A DNA stretch of 64,000 bases from Idiomarina sp. PL1-037 (GTDB lineage Bacteria > Pseudomonadota > Gammaproteobacteria > Enterobacterales > Alteromonadaceae). A model generated the notes under the pieces. That model was not told where the DNA came from. It saw only the letters and a program-made list of their open reading frames with translations, and searched no databases. The stretch is taken from NCBI RefSeq assembly GCF_034422975.1, contig NZ_CP139873.1, forward strand, positions 2,356,001 to 2,420,000. Reading direction: 5' to 3'. Below, piece by piece: positions 44,297-52,339 of this stretch (position 1 is its first letter; each line of letters begins with the position of its first letter). A program made the position numbers and the translations under genes.

Positions 44297-44563
44297 ATGA
44301 AAAATACTAACGAGATCTTAGAACACCCGGCCCTTGCTCATACTTTACTGACTACCGTTTTGATTACTAAAAAACAAATAGTGACTACCTTCAACGTACC
44401 AAGCAGCACCTGGTACGACTGGTACAAGTCTGGCTTCGCTCCTGCACCCGCATTACAGCGGGACGGCTGTCACCGAAAATGGCGACTGATTGATGTGATC
44501 AACTTTTTCGCGTCACTACATAGTTCAGATAACAACCGAAAAGGTTACGCTAACTGCAAATAG
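44297..44563 (+). CDS. Small HTH protein, AlpA/excisionase-like
   Basis: The 88-residue basic protein has a helix-turn-helix-like segment (ITKKQIVTTFNVPSSTWYDWYKSG, about 28-51) followed by WRLIDVINFF, as in AlpA-type regulators. AGAGGT lies a few bases before the ATG. It lies in line with the next small HTH gene near the tRNA end of the island, the usual place for a recombination directionality factor. Specific role inferred. Confidence 0.6.
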   Translation: MKNTNEILEHPALAHTLLTTVLITKKQIVTTFNVPSSTWYDWYKSGFAPAPALQRDGCHRKWRLIDVINFFASLHSSDNNRKGYANCK

Positions 44564-44572
44564 GAGGTAGCT

Positions 44573-44797
44573 ATGTATAAAGCATTCTTAACAATTGACG
44601 ACCTTTGCTGCTTGTTTAACCGTGAAGAACGTGTCATTCGCAAGTGGATAGCAGCAAAGGCTTTTCCTCAGGGAGTGAAAGCCGCTATGACTGAAGGAGA
44701 GTTTTGGCATGTCGATACGATAAACAATTATTTAAGATTTCCTGTGTATCGCCATCCTACTCTGGCAGAACATCGTCCTAAGAGGAAATTAGCTTGA
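44573..44797 (+). CDS. Small HTH protein, excisionase/AlpA-like
   Basis: The 74-residue protein starts MYKAFLTIDDLCCLFNREER, VIRKWIAAKAFPQG, a MerR-like winged-helix pattern of excisionases, and ends in a basic tail (HRPKRKLA). It is nine bases after the preceding gene, has a good ribosome site (AGGAGG) and is followed by a terminator. It is the last gene before the attachment site, fitting a directionality factor (Xis). Confidence 0.65.
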   Translation: MYKAFLTIDDLCCLFNREERVIRKWIAAKAFPQGVKAAMTEGEFWHVDTINNYLRFPVYRHPTLAEHRPKRKLA

Positions 44798-44811
44798 TAA
44801 TAAAACTTACG

Positions 44812-44838
44812 AAAAGCCATCCGCCGGGGTGGCTTTTT
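44812..44838 (+). terminator. Intrinsic terminator at the right end of the island
   Basis: AAAAGCCATCC and GGGTGGCTTTT form a stem with one G-T pair and end in a run of five T. It closes the small HTH genes 15 bases after the last stop. Confidence 0.8.
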
Positions 44839-44900
44839 GCTATTACGGCTCTTAAATAATTTTTGATCGTAAATAACGGAGCTGATCGCTCGTTAAAGCT

Positions 44901-44922
44901 AACTACCGCTCTAACTACCGCT
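44901..44922 (+). repeat. Two AACTACCGCT repeats near the right end
   Basis: Copies at 44901-44910 and 44913-44922, 12 bases apart, match the copy near the left end at 15539. The position inside both att repeats suggests integrase arm-type sites. Confidence 0.5.
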
Positions 44923-44980
44923 TTTTGAAATGACACCTTACTTTTCACGACTTAAATAATCGCTAAGTCTTTGAAAAATA

Positions 44981-45056
44981 TGGTGGCCCCTCGCAGATTT
45001 GAACTGCGGACCAACCGATTATGAGTCGGGTGCTCTAACCACTGAGCTAAGGGGCC
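44981..45056 (-). tRNA. tRNA-Ile2 (anticodon CAU, lysidine type)
   Basis: The 76-nt gene on the minus strand starts GGCCCCTTAGCTCAGTGGTT, has anticodon loop CTCATAA and ends GGGGCCACCA with CCA encoded. It closely follows E. coli ileX/ileY, whose CAU anticodon is converted to read AUA codons, and not elongator tRNA-Met (acceptor GGCTACG). Folding: acceptor GGCCCC/GGGGCC, T-loop TTCAAAT. The first anticodon-stem pair is a C-T mismatch. It is the island target, and its 3' half was probably supplied by the island. Product decodes AUA isoleucine codons. Confidence 0.92.
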
Positions 45057-45088
45057 ATTTCTGGTTGGAATGCTTGAAAGCGGCGCAA

Positions 45089-45117
45089 ATTATACGAACT
45101 TTTTACCCTTTTGTCAT
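45089..45117 (-). promoter_or_regulatory. Promoter of tRNA-Ile2
   Basis: On the minus strand, -35 ATGACA (45112-45117) and -10 TATAAT (45089-45094) are separated by exactly 17 bases, followed by a GC-rich discriminator (TTGCGCCGC). This is a near-consensus sigma-70 stable-RNA promoter, and the GC discriminator suggests stringent control. It overlaps the end of the sensor-like gene at 45103. Confidence 0.8.
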
Positions 45118-46521
45118 GGGTATCAGCACGTTAAATCGCGATGTTTTTTCAAGTTTTTCATAATTTATGTCGCCGCCCTGGCTGTGAAGCGTATCCCGCA
45201 CTACTTTAAGCCCTATGCCATACTGAGTTGGTGCCAATTCGTCGGCGTGGAAGAGCAAATGCTTGTTTTTCTCTTCTATACCCGAACTTTCGTCGCTAAC
45301 AGCAATTTTTATAAAGTTTTCTTCTGCGTTTGCCTGCAGCATAATTTCGGAATTTACCGGCACAAAACTCATGATATGGCGTATTAAATAGTCCATTGCA
45401 AAGCGAACAAGTAACGGATCAGCCTCTAGTTTTAACCCATCCTCCGCTATGGCGGTTAGAGTTATGTCTTTCTCGTTACCATGGCCTTCATGGTAGTCAG
45501 ATAAGCTCTGTAGAAAATCTCCTACGTCAATTGAAACGGCTTTCCCACTGCCCATTTCTGAGGTGACTTCCCCAAATGAACTAAACAATTCAGTTAGCTG
45601 CGAAAGCTTACGCTTAATGTCGTCTTCGCTCATTTTTGAGAGCTTGCGCTGCATGTCTTCCAGGTCAGCTAATGCAAGCGCTGTCATTGAGCGCGCTATG
45701 CGCCCTACCAACGTTTTTTGGTTAGCCATAATGACTTTGTTCATCTGGTGGCTAAGCTCACGTTCTTTGGCCTGAATTTTTTGACGCGCCTGGTATAACA
45801 ACAACAACAATGGCTGAATTTCTGGTATTTCCGTGGTAACGGTAACGGCCTGAGAGTTGTCTTCAGCTTGCGCCACCATGCGGTCACGCTCAGAGTGCCA
45901 ATTGCGGTTAAATACCGACTCGCACACCACCAGTATGCCGCCAATAATAGCCAGCAGCACAAACAGTACGCTGACAATAATAGAGAAGTCTGCCGGTACC
46001 AGCTGCACGTCTTTTTTTAGCCAAATACCCAGGTTGTAATGGTTTGTCTCTGGGCAAGCGGCGACCACTGTTGCCACACGGTCATTCGACTGTACAGAAA
46101 CCACCTCGCGTTGCTGCTCTAACGAGCGCTGCACTGCAGAACGAACAATAGGAACATCGTCATTACTAATGCCAATTTCCGAGCTGTTGTTATTGCTGGT
46201 AGGGAATGCAAAGCCCATAAAGCCTTGTGCTGTGTGCCAGAAGCCACCTTTAACACCCTGAGTGTCGGCTATAGCGTCACTGAGTGCCTGATGCATCAAG
46301 TCGGGGTTACTCACTTGTTGTTGCGATGATTCAGAAGCAGGGAAAAGGCTGTTTACCGCTAACTGCACCTTCTGGCAAGAGCTGCTCATGGCGTTTTGAT
46401 TGCGCTGCAGGGTTTCGCCTGCAGAAAACCAGAACGCAACTAACAAACCGCCGACAGCTACTGCAATTATGGCAATAGCTAACCAGCGGTTATGTTTAGT
46501 GTGAGATGAGAGAGACTGCAC
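45103..46521 (-). CDS. Membrane sensor protein with degenerate histidine-kinase ATPase domain
   Basis: The 472-residue protein has two membrane helices (about 13-31 and 178-203) enclosing a periplasmic sensor, then a helical linker and a HATPase_c-like domain. The G2-type box YGIGLKVVRDTL and G1-like VSDESSGI are recognisable. The N-box is degraded (RHIMSF) and I see no clear HisKA box with a His-Glu/Asp. It may bind ATP weakly or not at all and act as a pseudokinase or anti-sigma-like regulator. No response regulator is next to it. It lies one gene downstream of rpoD on the same strand. Confidence 0.65.
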   Translation of the reverse strand: MQSLSSHTKHNRWLAIAIIAVAVGGLLVAFWFSAGETLQRNQNAMSSSCQKVQLAVNSLFPASESSQQQVSNPDLMHQALSDAIADTQGVKGGFWHTAQGFMGFAFPTSNNNSSEIGISNDDVPIVRSAVQRSLEQQREVVSVQSNDRVATVVAACPETNHYNLGIWLKKDVQLVPADFSIIVSVLFVLLAIIGGILVVCESVFNRNWHSERDRMVAQAEDNSQAVTVTTEIPEIQPLLLLLYQARQKIQAKERELSHQMNKVIMANQKTLVGRIARSMTALALADLEDMQRKLSKMSEDDIKRKLSQLTELFSSFGEVTSEMGSGKAVSIDVGDFLQSLSDYHEGHGNEKDITLTAIAEDGLKLEADPLLVRFAMDYLIRHIMSFVPVNSEIMLQANAEENFIKIAVSDESSGIEEKNKHLLFHADELAPTQYGIGLKVVRDTLHSQGGDINYEKLEKTSRFNVLIPMTKG

Positions 46522-46539
46522 TTACCTCACTCTCTATTT

Positions 46540-47316
46540 TTAAGGTAAATTATAAAAGCTGCGGGCGTTTTGATAAAAGACTTTATCAACTGCCTCTTCG
46601 CTATCCAGAGCATTCACAATATTGGTGATGTCTGAAGGCTCAAATGAACGATTACTGCGTGTGCCCGGTAAATCGGTACCAAACATCAACGCGTCTGGGT
46701 TCGTTTCATTCAGAGTTTTAATGGCCTCTTCAATATTCACTTCCGTACGACCAAACCCGCTGGCTTTAATTTTTACACCACCTTCGGCTAAACGACGAAC
46801 CTGGGACAAGCCCGACTTCGCCATACCTAAGTGGTCTACACTGAGTTTCGGCAGTTTAAGCAGAGTAGGAACCATGTCGTCCAGCTCGCGGCTGTCAACA
46901 TAGATTTCCAGGTGCCATCCGGCTAAGTCCCAAATGCGCTTACCAAAATCAACAATACCTTCAATATCACGATGCACACCGCGCTTTAAGTTAACGCGCA
47001 CACCGCGAATGCCGTGCTCTTTCAATTGCTGAATTTTCTCATCGCTAACGGTTCCCGGCAACTGGGTAACACCCACAAAATTGTTGCCCAGGTTTTCCAG
47101 CGCAGCTTTCAGGTAGCGCTGTTCAAAACCCTGGAACGAACCTGACACAATGACTCCACCTTCAATAGGCATGCCACGTACCAGGTTACGATAGTCATCA
47201 ATGTAAAAAGGCTCAGGGATATGACCTTGGTTTTCAATTAGCGGAAACTCGTCATCATAAATGTGCAAATGCGAGTCAATTATACGTTTCGGCCAATTGT
47301 CACGGTTGTTACCCAT
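46540..47316 (-). CDS. Amidohydrolase-family protein (amidohydrolase 2 type)
   Basis: I chose the ATG at 47316, preceded by a very strong ribosome site (AAAGGAGG); a longer frame would overlap rpoD. The 258-residue protein has IIDSHLHIYDDEF (metal-binding HxH), LSVDHLGMAKSG and LMFGTDLPG (final Asp), the hallmarks of the TIM-barrel metal-dependent hydrolases related to PDC lactonase. Substrate unknown. It follows rpoD closely and may be co-transcribed. Confidence 0.8.
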   Translation of the reverse strand: MGNNRDNWPKRIIDSHLHIYDDEFPLIENQGHIPEPFYIDDYRNLVRGMPIEGGVIVSGSFQGFEQRYLKAALENLGNNFVGVTQLPGTVSDEKIQQLKEHGIRGVRVNLKRGVHRDIEGIVDFGKRIWDLAGWHLEIYVDSRELDDMVPTLLKLPKLSVDHLGMAKSGLSQVRRLAEGGVKIKASGFGRTEVNIEEAIKTLNETNPDALMFGTDLPGTRSNRSFEPSDITNIVNALDSEEAVDKVFYQNARSFYNLP

Positions 47317-47341
47317 GCTGCCTCCTTTGTCAGATAGTATC

Positions 47342-49171
47342 TTACTCATCCAAGAACGATTTAAGCTGCTCTGAGCGGCTTGGATGGCGAAGTTTTCTTA
47401 ATGCTTTGGCTTCAATTTGACGAATTCGTTCACGAGTCACATCAAACTGCTTACCCACTTCTTCTAAAGTATGGTCGGTATTCATATCAATACCAAAGCG
47501 CATACGCAATACTTTCGCTTCACGTGCTGTTAAACCACCAAGTACATCGCGAACCGAGTTACGCAAGCTCTCCGAGGTTGCCGAGTCGATTGGCAGATCC
47601 AGAGTGCCGTCCTCAATAAAATCACCCAGGTGAGAATCTTCGTCGTCACCAATTGGAGTTTCCATTGAAATGGGTTCTTTCGCTATTTTCAGTACTTTGC
47701 GGATTTTATCTTCAGGCATCATCATGCGCTCTGCCAGTTCTTCCGGCAGTGGCTCGCGCCCCATTTCCTGCAGCATTTGGCGAGAAATACGGTTCAGCTT
47801 ATTGATGGTTTCAATCATGTGAACCGGGATACGGATAGTACGTGCCTGGTCCGCAATTGAACGGGTAATTGCCTGACGGATCCACCAGGTTGCATAAGTT
47901 GAGAACTTATAACCACGGCGGTATTCGAATTTATCCACGGCTTTCATCAAGCCAATGTTACCTTCCTGAATTAAGTCCAGGAACTGCAAACCACGGTTGG
48001 TGTACTTTTTCGCAATGGAGATAACCAAACGCAGGTTAGCTTCAACCATTTCTTTTTTTGCACGACGCGCTTTGGCTTCGCCAATGGACATACGCCGGTT
48101 AATTTCTTTCACTTTAGCAATGGTTAAGCCGGTTTCGCGTTCTACGTCAACCAGCTTATTAACGCAGCGTTCAATTTCGCCGCGTACTTCTTTCAATGTG
48201 TCGGAATAGCCAGCACCAGAGTCAATCTCTTTATCAACCCAAGCCAAGTTGTTTTCATGGCTAGCAAAAGCTTTCATGAAGTTGCGTTTAGGCATTCCGC
48301 CCTGTTCAACGCTTATCTTCATGATAATACGTTCCTGAACGCGGACACGCTGCATCATGGCACGCATGTCTTTAACCAGACGGTCAAATTGCTTAGGAAC
48401 CAAACGGAACTGTTTGAATAAGTCGCTTAACTTATCGATTTCAACACGAGCATCGGCACCATCACGACCATGCTTAGCAATGGCCTGACGTGTTGCTTCA
48501 TACTGTTCACGAAGTGCATTGAATTTGCTGCGTGCGAATTCCGGATCGATACCGGTATCCGCTTCTTCCTCGTCTTCGTCATCATCGTTTTCTTCTTTTT
48601 CCAGCTCTTCATTAGGAAGTTCAGAACCAATATTAGTAGCTGCTACAGGCGCTTCGTCTACTTCGTCTGGGTCGATGAATCCGGAAATAATGTCGGTTAA
48701 GCGCAGTTCTTCGGCTTCGTAGGAGTCCCACTGCTCAAGCAAGAAGTTAATGGCTTCCGGGTATTCAGCAACAGAGCACTGAACCTGGTTAATGCCTTCT
48801 TCAATACGCTTGGCAATGTCAATTTCGCCTTCACGAGTCAGTAGCTCAACGGTACCCATTTCACGCATGTACATGCGCACTGGGTCAGTTGTACGGCCGA
48901 TTTCGCCATCAACAGAAGCTAATGCTTGCGCGGCTTCTTCGGCAGCGTCTTCATCTGCAGCACTTTCTGCCATCATCAGATCATCGGCATCGGGAGCGCT
49001 TTCAAACACGCGTATACCCATGTCGTTGATCATGCGAATAATGTCTTCAACCTGATCGGAATCAACAATTTCCTGCGGTAAATGGTCATTGACCTCAGCA
49101 AATGTCAAAAACCCTTGTTCTTTGCCTTTCGCAATAAGGACCTTAAGTTGCGATTGCCGATTCTGCTGCAT
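47342..49171 (-). CDS. rpoD: RNA polymerase sigma factor RpoD (sigma-70)
   Basis: The 609-residue protein has all primary-sigma regions: 1.1 (about 5-80), 1.2 (TTDPVRMYMREMG), an acidic non-conserved insertion (EKEENDDDEDEEEADTG), region 2 (RGLQFLDLIQEGNIGLMKAVDKFEYRRGYKFSTYATWWI), region 3 and region 4.2 (TLEEVGKQFDVTRERIRQIEAKALRKLRHPSRSEQL). It is the housekeeping sigma factor. It follows dnaG and rpsU in the classic macromolecular-synthesis operon order. Confidence 0.98.
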   Translation of the reverse strand: MQQNRQSQLKVLIAKGKEQGFLTFAEVNDHLPQEIVDSDQVEDIIRMINDMGIRVFESAPDADDLMMAESAADEDAAEEAAQALASVDGEIGRTTDPVRMYMREMGTVELLTREGEIDIAKRIEEGINQVQCSVAEYPEAINFLLEQWDSYEAEELRLTDIISGFIDPDEVDEAPVAATNIGSELPNEELEKEENDDDEDEEEADTGIDPEFARSKFNALREQYEATRQAIAKHGRDGADARVEIDKLSDLFKQFRLVPKQFDRLVKDMRAMMQRVRVQERIIMKISVEQGGMPKRNFMKAFASHENNLAWVDKEIDSGAGYSDTLKEVRGEIERCVNKLVDVERETGLTIAKVKEINRRMSIGEAKARRAKKEMVEANLRLVISIAKKYTNRGLQFLDLIQEGNIGLMKAVDKFEYRRGYKFSTYATWWIRQAITRSIADQARTIRIPVHMIETINKLNRISRQMLQEMGREPLPEELAERMMMPEDKIRKVLKIAKEPISMETPIGDDEDSHLGDFIEDGTLDLPIDSATSESLRNSVRDVLGGLTAREAKVLRMRFGIDMNTDHTLEEVGKQFDVTRERIRQIEAKALRKLRHPSRSEQLKSFLDE

Positions 49172-49273
49172 ACAGACGTTCCACCTGTGACTGTGAATGT
49201 AGAGTATCCAAAATGACCGAATAGTATATCAGAATACTGATTTTGAAGCTAGCGTAAGGCGTACCCAGATGTA

Positions 49274-51019
49274 CTATCTTGCCTTACTCAAATACTGAAC
49301 CAACGTCTGATATTCCTGACGCTCAACTCGTGTTAATGCGCTTTCCTGTTCTTTCTTTAAAAGTGCGTTCGCACGCTGCTCAAAATATTGGTCAATTAGA
49401 TAAATAAATATATCGTTAAATTCTTGCTCAACGTTGTCTTCGTCAAGCTGATGTTGCCATAACGCGAGTTTCTGCAAAGGCTGATAATATTCAGTATCGC
49501 GCCAGCCTTCCAACACTTGCGCCGTAGTCATTTGACGTTCTGCACACTGCTTGTGCAAAGAAATTAGTAAATCAATGCCGCTAACCCGAAGTTCTCTTAG
49601 TTCTTCACGAACCGGAACCGACTGCGCCAATTGCGGGTATTGCAGTAACAAAGCAATGGCTTTGCGTAATGGCGTCATTTTTACGCTTTCTTTTGGTCGC
49701 GACTGACGTTGCGGCTTTTCAAACTGACGTTCCAGTTGCGACGTTTCTCGGCGAAGCTTTTCTGCTAACCGCTGCATTAAAGTGTCGCGATAATATTCAC
49801 TTGCCACTTTCTCAATTAAGGGTTTAGCAATATTCAGTAATTGAGAACGCCCGGCGTCGCTACTAACATCAATGTCGGCCTGCAAGTGCTCGAAGAAATA
49901 TTCAGTGAATGGTGTCGCCTTTTTTAATTCACGCTCAAAGGCTTCGGCACCGTGCTCGCGCACAACTGAATCAGGGTCTTCGCCTTCCGGCAAGAACAGA
50001 AACGCCATATCCAGGCCGTCGCGCAACAGTGGCAAGGCATTTTCTAATGCACGCCAGGCGGCGTCGCGGCCTGCGCGGTCACCGTCGTAACAACACACAA
50101 TTCTACTACTAGTACGGAATAAACGCTGTAATTGTTCACTGGTCGTGGCCGTCCCCAAAGAAGCAACGGCGTAATGAATGCCCGCTTCGGACAAAGCCAC
50201 CACGTCCATATACCCTTCGACAATACAAACCTGTTCTGGTTTCCTTATGGCCTGCTGCATATGCCAGTAACCGTATAACTCACTGCCTTTATGAAACAGG
50301 CGAGTCTCCGGAGAGTTTAAGTATTTGGGTCCGTCGCCATCAATAATGCGACCACCAAAGCCCACCACCCGGCCGCGCCGGTCATGAATAGGAAACATGA
50401 CCCGGTCACGAAAAAAGTCGTAATGCCGCCCTTTCTCGTTGCGGTTAATAAGCTTTAATTCCAGTAACTGCTGGCGATGCTGAGCCGAGTTGCCAAACGT
50501 ACTTAGCAGGCTGTCCCACGCGTCGGGCGCATAACCAATTTGAAAACGCTTTACCGTTTCGCCGCTTAAACCCCGCCCTTTTAAGTAGTCTATAACTCGA
50601 TTTGAGTTTTCATGGTGCTTTAACTGATGCTGGAAAAAACGAGCTGTTTTACTCATAAGCTCGGAGTCGTCCTGCACCTGTTGCTGTTTTTTTTGTGCTA
50701 ACTGAGGGTTTTCAGGCTGTTCCCGCGGAACCTCAACGCCCATAATGCCGGCCAGCTCTTCCACCGCATCGGGAAAATTTAAGCCGTCAAATTCCATTAA
50801 AAAATCAATAGCGTTACCGTGCACACCACAGCCAAAGCAATGATAAAACTGCTTGTCCTGACTAACAGTAAACGACGGCGTTTTTTCATTATGGAAAGGG
50901 CAACAGGCCTGATGGTTTCTACCGGCCTTTTTCAGCGGTACGCGGCTATCAACTATTTCAACAATGTCTGCTCGTTCGAGCAAATCATGGATAAAGCTTT
51001 TGGGGATCAGGCCTGCCAT
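49274..51019 (-). CDS. dnaG: DNA primase
   Basis: The 581-residue protein has an N-terminal CHC2 zinc finger (CCPFHNEKTPSFTVSQDKQFYHCFGC, about 40-64), a TOPRIM catalytic core (VCIVEGYMDVVAL; DGDRAGRDAA) and a C-terminal DnaB-binding helical domain. It synthesises RNA primers at the replication fork. It stands between rpsU and rpoD as in E. coli, with a hairpin in the 139-base rpsU-dnaG gap. Confidence 0.98.
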   Translation of the reverse strand: MAGLIPKSFIHDLLERADIVEIVDSRVPLKKAGRNHQACCPFHNEKTPSFTVSQDKQFYHCFGCGVHGNAIDFLMEFDGLNFPDAVEELAGIMGVEVPREQPENPQLAQKKQQQVQDDSELMSKTARFFQHQLKHHENSNRVIDYLKGRGLSGETVKRFQIGYAPDAWDSLLSTFGNSAQHRQQLLELKLINRNEKGRHYDFFRDRVMFPIHDRRGRVVGFGGRIIDGDGPKYLNSPETRLFHKGSELYGYWHMQQAIRKPEQVCIVEGYMDVVALSEAGIHYAVASLGTATTSEQLQRLFRTSSRIVCCYDGDRAGRDAAWRALENALPLLRDGLDMAFLFLPEGEDPDSVVREHGAEAFERELKKATPFTEYFFEHLQADIDVSSDAGRSQLLNIAKPLIEKVASEYYRDTLMQRLAEKLRRETSQLERQFEKPQRQSRPKESVKMTPLRKAIALLLQYPQLAQSVPVREELRELRVSGIDLLISLHKQCAERQMTTAQVLEGWRDTEYYQPLQKLALWQHQLDEDNVEQEFNDIFIYLIDQYFEQRANALLKKEQESALTRVERQEYQTLVQYLSKAR

Positions 51020-51082
51020 ATTGTTTCAATACCGAAGTTGCGAAAACAAGAAAGTTGTGAAAACAAAAAGTAGCAGAAACAC

Positions 51083-51112
51083 GAAAGCCGCGACGATATA
51101 GTCACGGCTTTC
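51083..51112 (-). terminator. Hairpin between rpsU and dnaG (partial terminator)
   Basis: GAAAGCCG and CGGCTTTC arms plus GAC/GTC, with a C-A mismatch, form a stem of about 11 pairs around a six-base loop. On the minus strand only a short T-run follows. In E. coli a terminator at this place lowers dnaG relative to rpsU; this hairpin probably does the same. Confidence 0.7.
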
Positions 51113-51158
51113 AGCACTTTACGGAAAAGTGAACACTCAAATTGTCGTAAGTACAGTC

Positions 51159-51374
51159 TTAGTAAAGACGAGTACGACGAGCGTTATCACGAGACAGTTT
51201 TTTCGCGTGACGCTTTACCGCAGCCGCTTTCTTGCGCTTACGCTCTGAAGTCGGCTTTTCATAGTGCTCGCGACGACGGACTTCAGAGAGAACACCTGCT
51301 TTTTCACAAGAGCGCTTAAAGCGACGCAAAGCTACGTCAAACGGCTCGTTTTCTTTCACTTTAACGACTGGCAT
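51159..51374 (-). CDS. rpsU: 30S ribosomal protein S21
   Basis: The 71-residue protein, MPVVKVKENEPFDVALRRFK with the basic tail RKRKKAAAVKRHAKKLSRDN, matches S21. A ribosome site (GAGGTGA) precedes the start. First gene of the rpsU-dnaG-rpoD operon. S21 helps initiate translation in the 30S subunit. Confidence 0.98.
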   Translation of the reverse strand: MPVVKVKENEPFDVALRRFKRSCEKAGVLSEVRRREHYEKPTSERKRKKAAAVKRHAKKLSRDNARRTRLY

Positions 51375-51430
51375 TAAAAAATCACCTCGGGTAAATTATC
51401 TGTTTCGGTTAAAAATTAACCACTACGGGT

Positions 51431-52231
51431 TCAATTGGTGCTGAATTGTACCGACTCAGATTCGCCTTGTAAAGTGTTATCCGAACCATCCCATCCAGGG
51501 TCATCATCGCTAAGCAGTTCGCGGACTGGCGTAGAGTGCAGGAAAAGCTTACTGACTAAATCCTGTAAATTATTTGGTTTTTCTTTGTAAGACAAACCGA
51601 GCTGCCATAACTGCGGGCCAACCGACTTAATGCTCCGGGTTACCAGTTGCTGAAGCAAAATGACTTCGTCGTCTGTTTTTACTCTGACTTCAGCTTTTAG
51701 GCCTCTGTTGTCCTCTATATCAACTGGCGAAGTACCAAAATAATTAAATGCGATACCTTTATTGGAAATATCCACAATTTTTCCGGTAAGAGGCTCTCCA
51801 AGTCTCTCTTTTAGTTGCAGCTGGAGCCTTGCATCGCAGTTTACCCCAACCCTTGGCGACGAACGCAGAATTTCCACACTGGCATTTCTGGGGTAACTGA
51901 CAAACAAAAGTTTTTGCGGGTATTGGGTAATATGGAGAATATCGACCACGCCCGTTACCTGCTCACCTTTTGGAGAGACTGTTTTTATTGCAACATTCTT
52001 TTCTGTAGCCAGCATTGGCAAGATATCTTGCCAGCAATACTGCCTGGAAAGCTCCAGAATAAGGTAATCGGGATGCTGTTGACCCACCAGTGTCATATTT
52101 AAACGTTTATAGCCCTGGCTATCTTTAATCTGAACTTCGACGGACTGCCTGAATCCACTGTTTGCCAAAACATCGCTGTTCTCCCGCATCAGTGTTAACC
52201 CCTGCTTTGTTATTTTTATGAGACTCATCAT
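51431..52231 (-). CDS. PilZ-domain protein, YcgR-like
   Basis: The 266-residue protein has an N-terminal YcgR-N-like domain and a PilZ domain whose c-di-GMP residues are present: RSSPRVGVNCDARLQ (RxxxR-type) and GKIVDISNKGIAF (DxSxxG). Such proteins bind c-di-GMP and, in flagellated species, slow motility; no flagellar gene is near. It lies upstream of rpsU on the same strand. Confidence 0.85.
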   Translation of the reverse strand: MMSLIKITKQGLTLMRENSDVLANSGFRQSVEVQIKDSQGYKRLNMTLVGQQHPDYLILELSRQYCWQDILPMLATEKNVAIKTVSPKGEQVTGVVDILHITQYPQKLLFVSYPRNASVEILRSSPRVGVNCDARLQLQLKERLGEPLTGKIVDISNKGIAFNYFGTSPVDIEDNRGLKAEVRVKTDDEVILLQQLVTRSIKSVGPQLWQLGLSYKEKPNNLQDLVSKLFLHSTPVRELLSDDDPGWDGSDNTLQGESESVQFSTN

Positions 52232-52339
52232 AGCCTATATCTAAGTTTTTTTAAGCCACAGACTGATTATTTTTATTTGATGTCAATTGACGTCACTTAA
52301 TGCGTACACTGTAAGCTCTTCCTCAAAACCTGTTGTTTG

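Larger units (their letters stand above)
15365..45056. mobile_element. Defence-rich genomic island integrated at tRNA-Ile2(CAU)
   Basis: The boundaries are the 47-bp tRNA-derived direct repeats at 15365-15411 and 44981-45027. The element carries a P4-type tyrosine integrase (40396-41664) near the intact tRNA, as usual for tRNA-targeting islands, and two small HTH genes suited to excision control. Cargo is defence-like throughout: Fic, an integron-type cassette array with CBASS, T5orf172 proteins, a type I restriction cluster, Abi_2 and HNH. The DNA looks AT-richer than the flanking core genes. No conjugation, replication or virion genes are visible, so transfer would need help from another element. 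Confidence 0.85.

Noticed and set aside
44981..45056. Elongator tRNA-Met reading of the CAU tRNA
   Set aside because: Acceptor stem and D-arm follow the ileX/ileY type (GGCCCC), not the tRNA-Met type.
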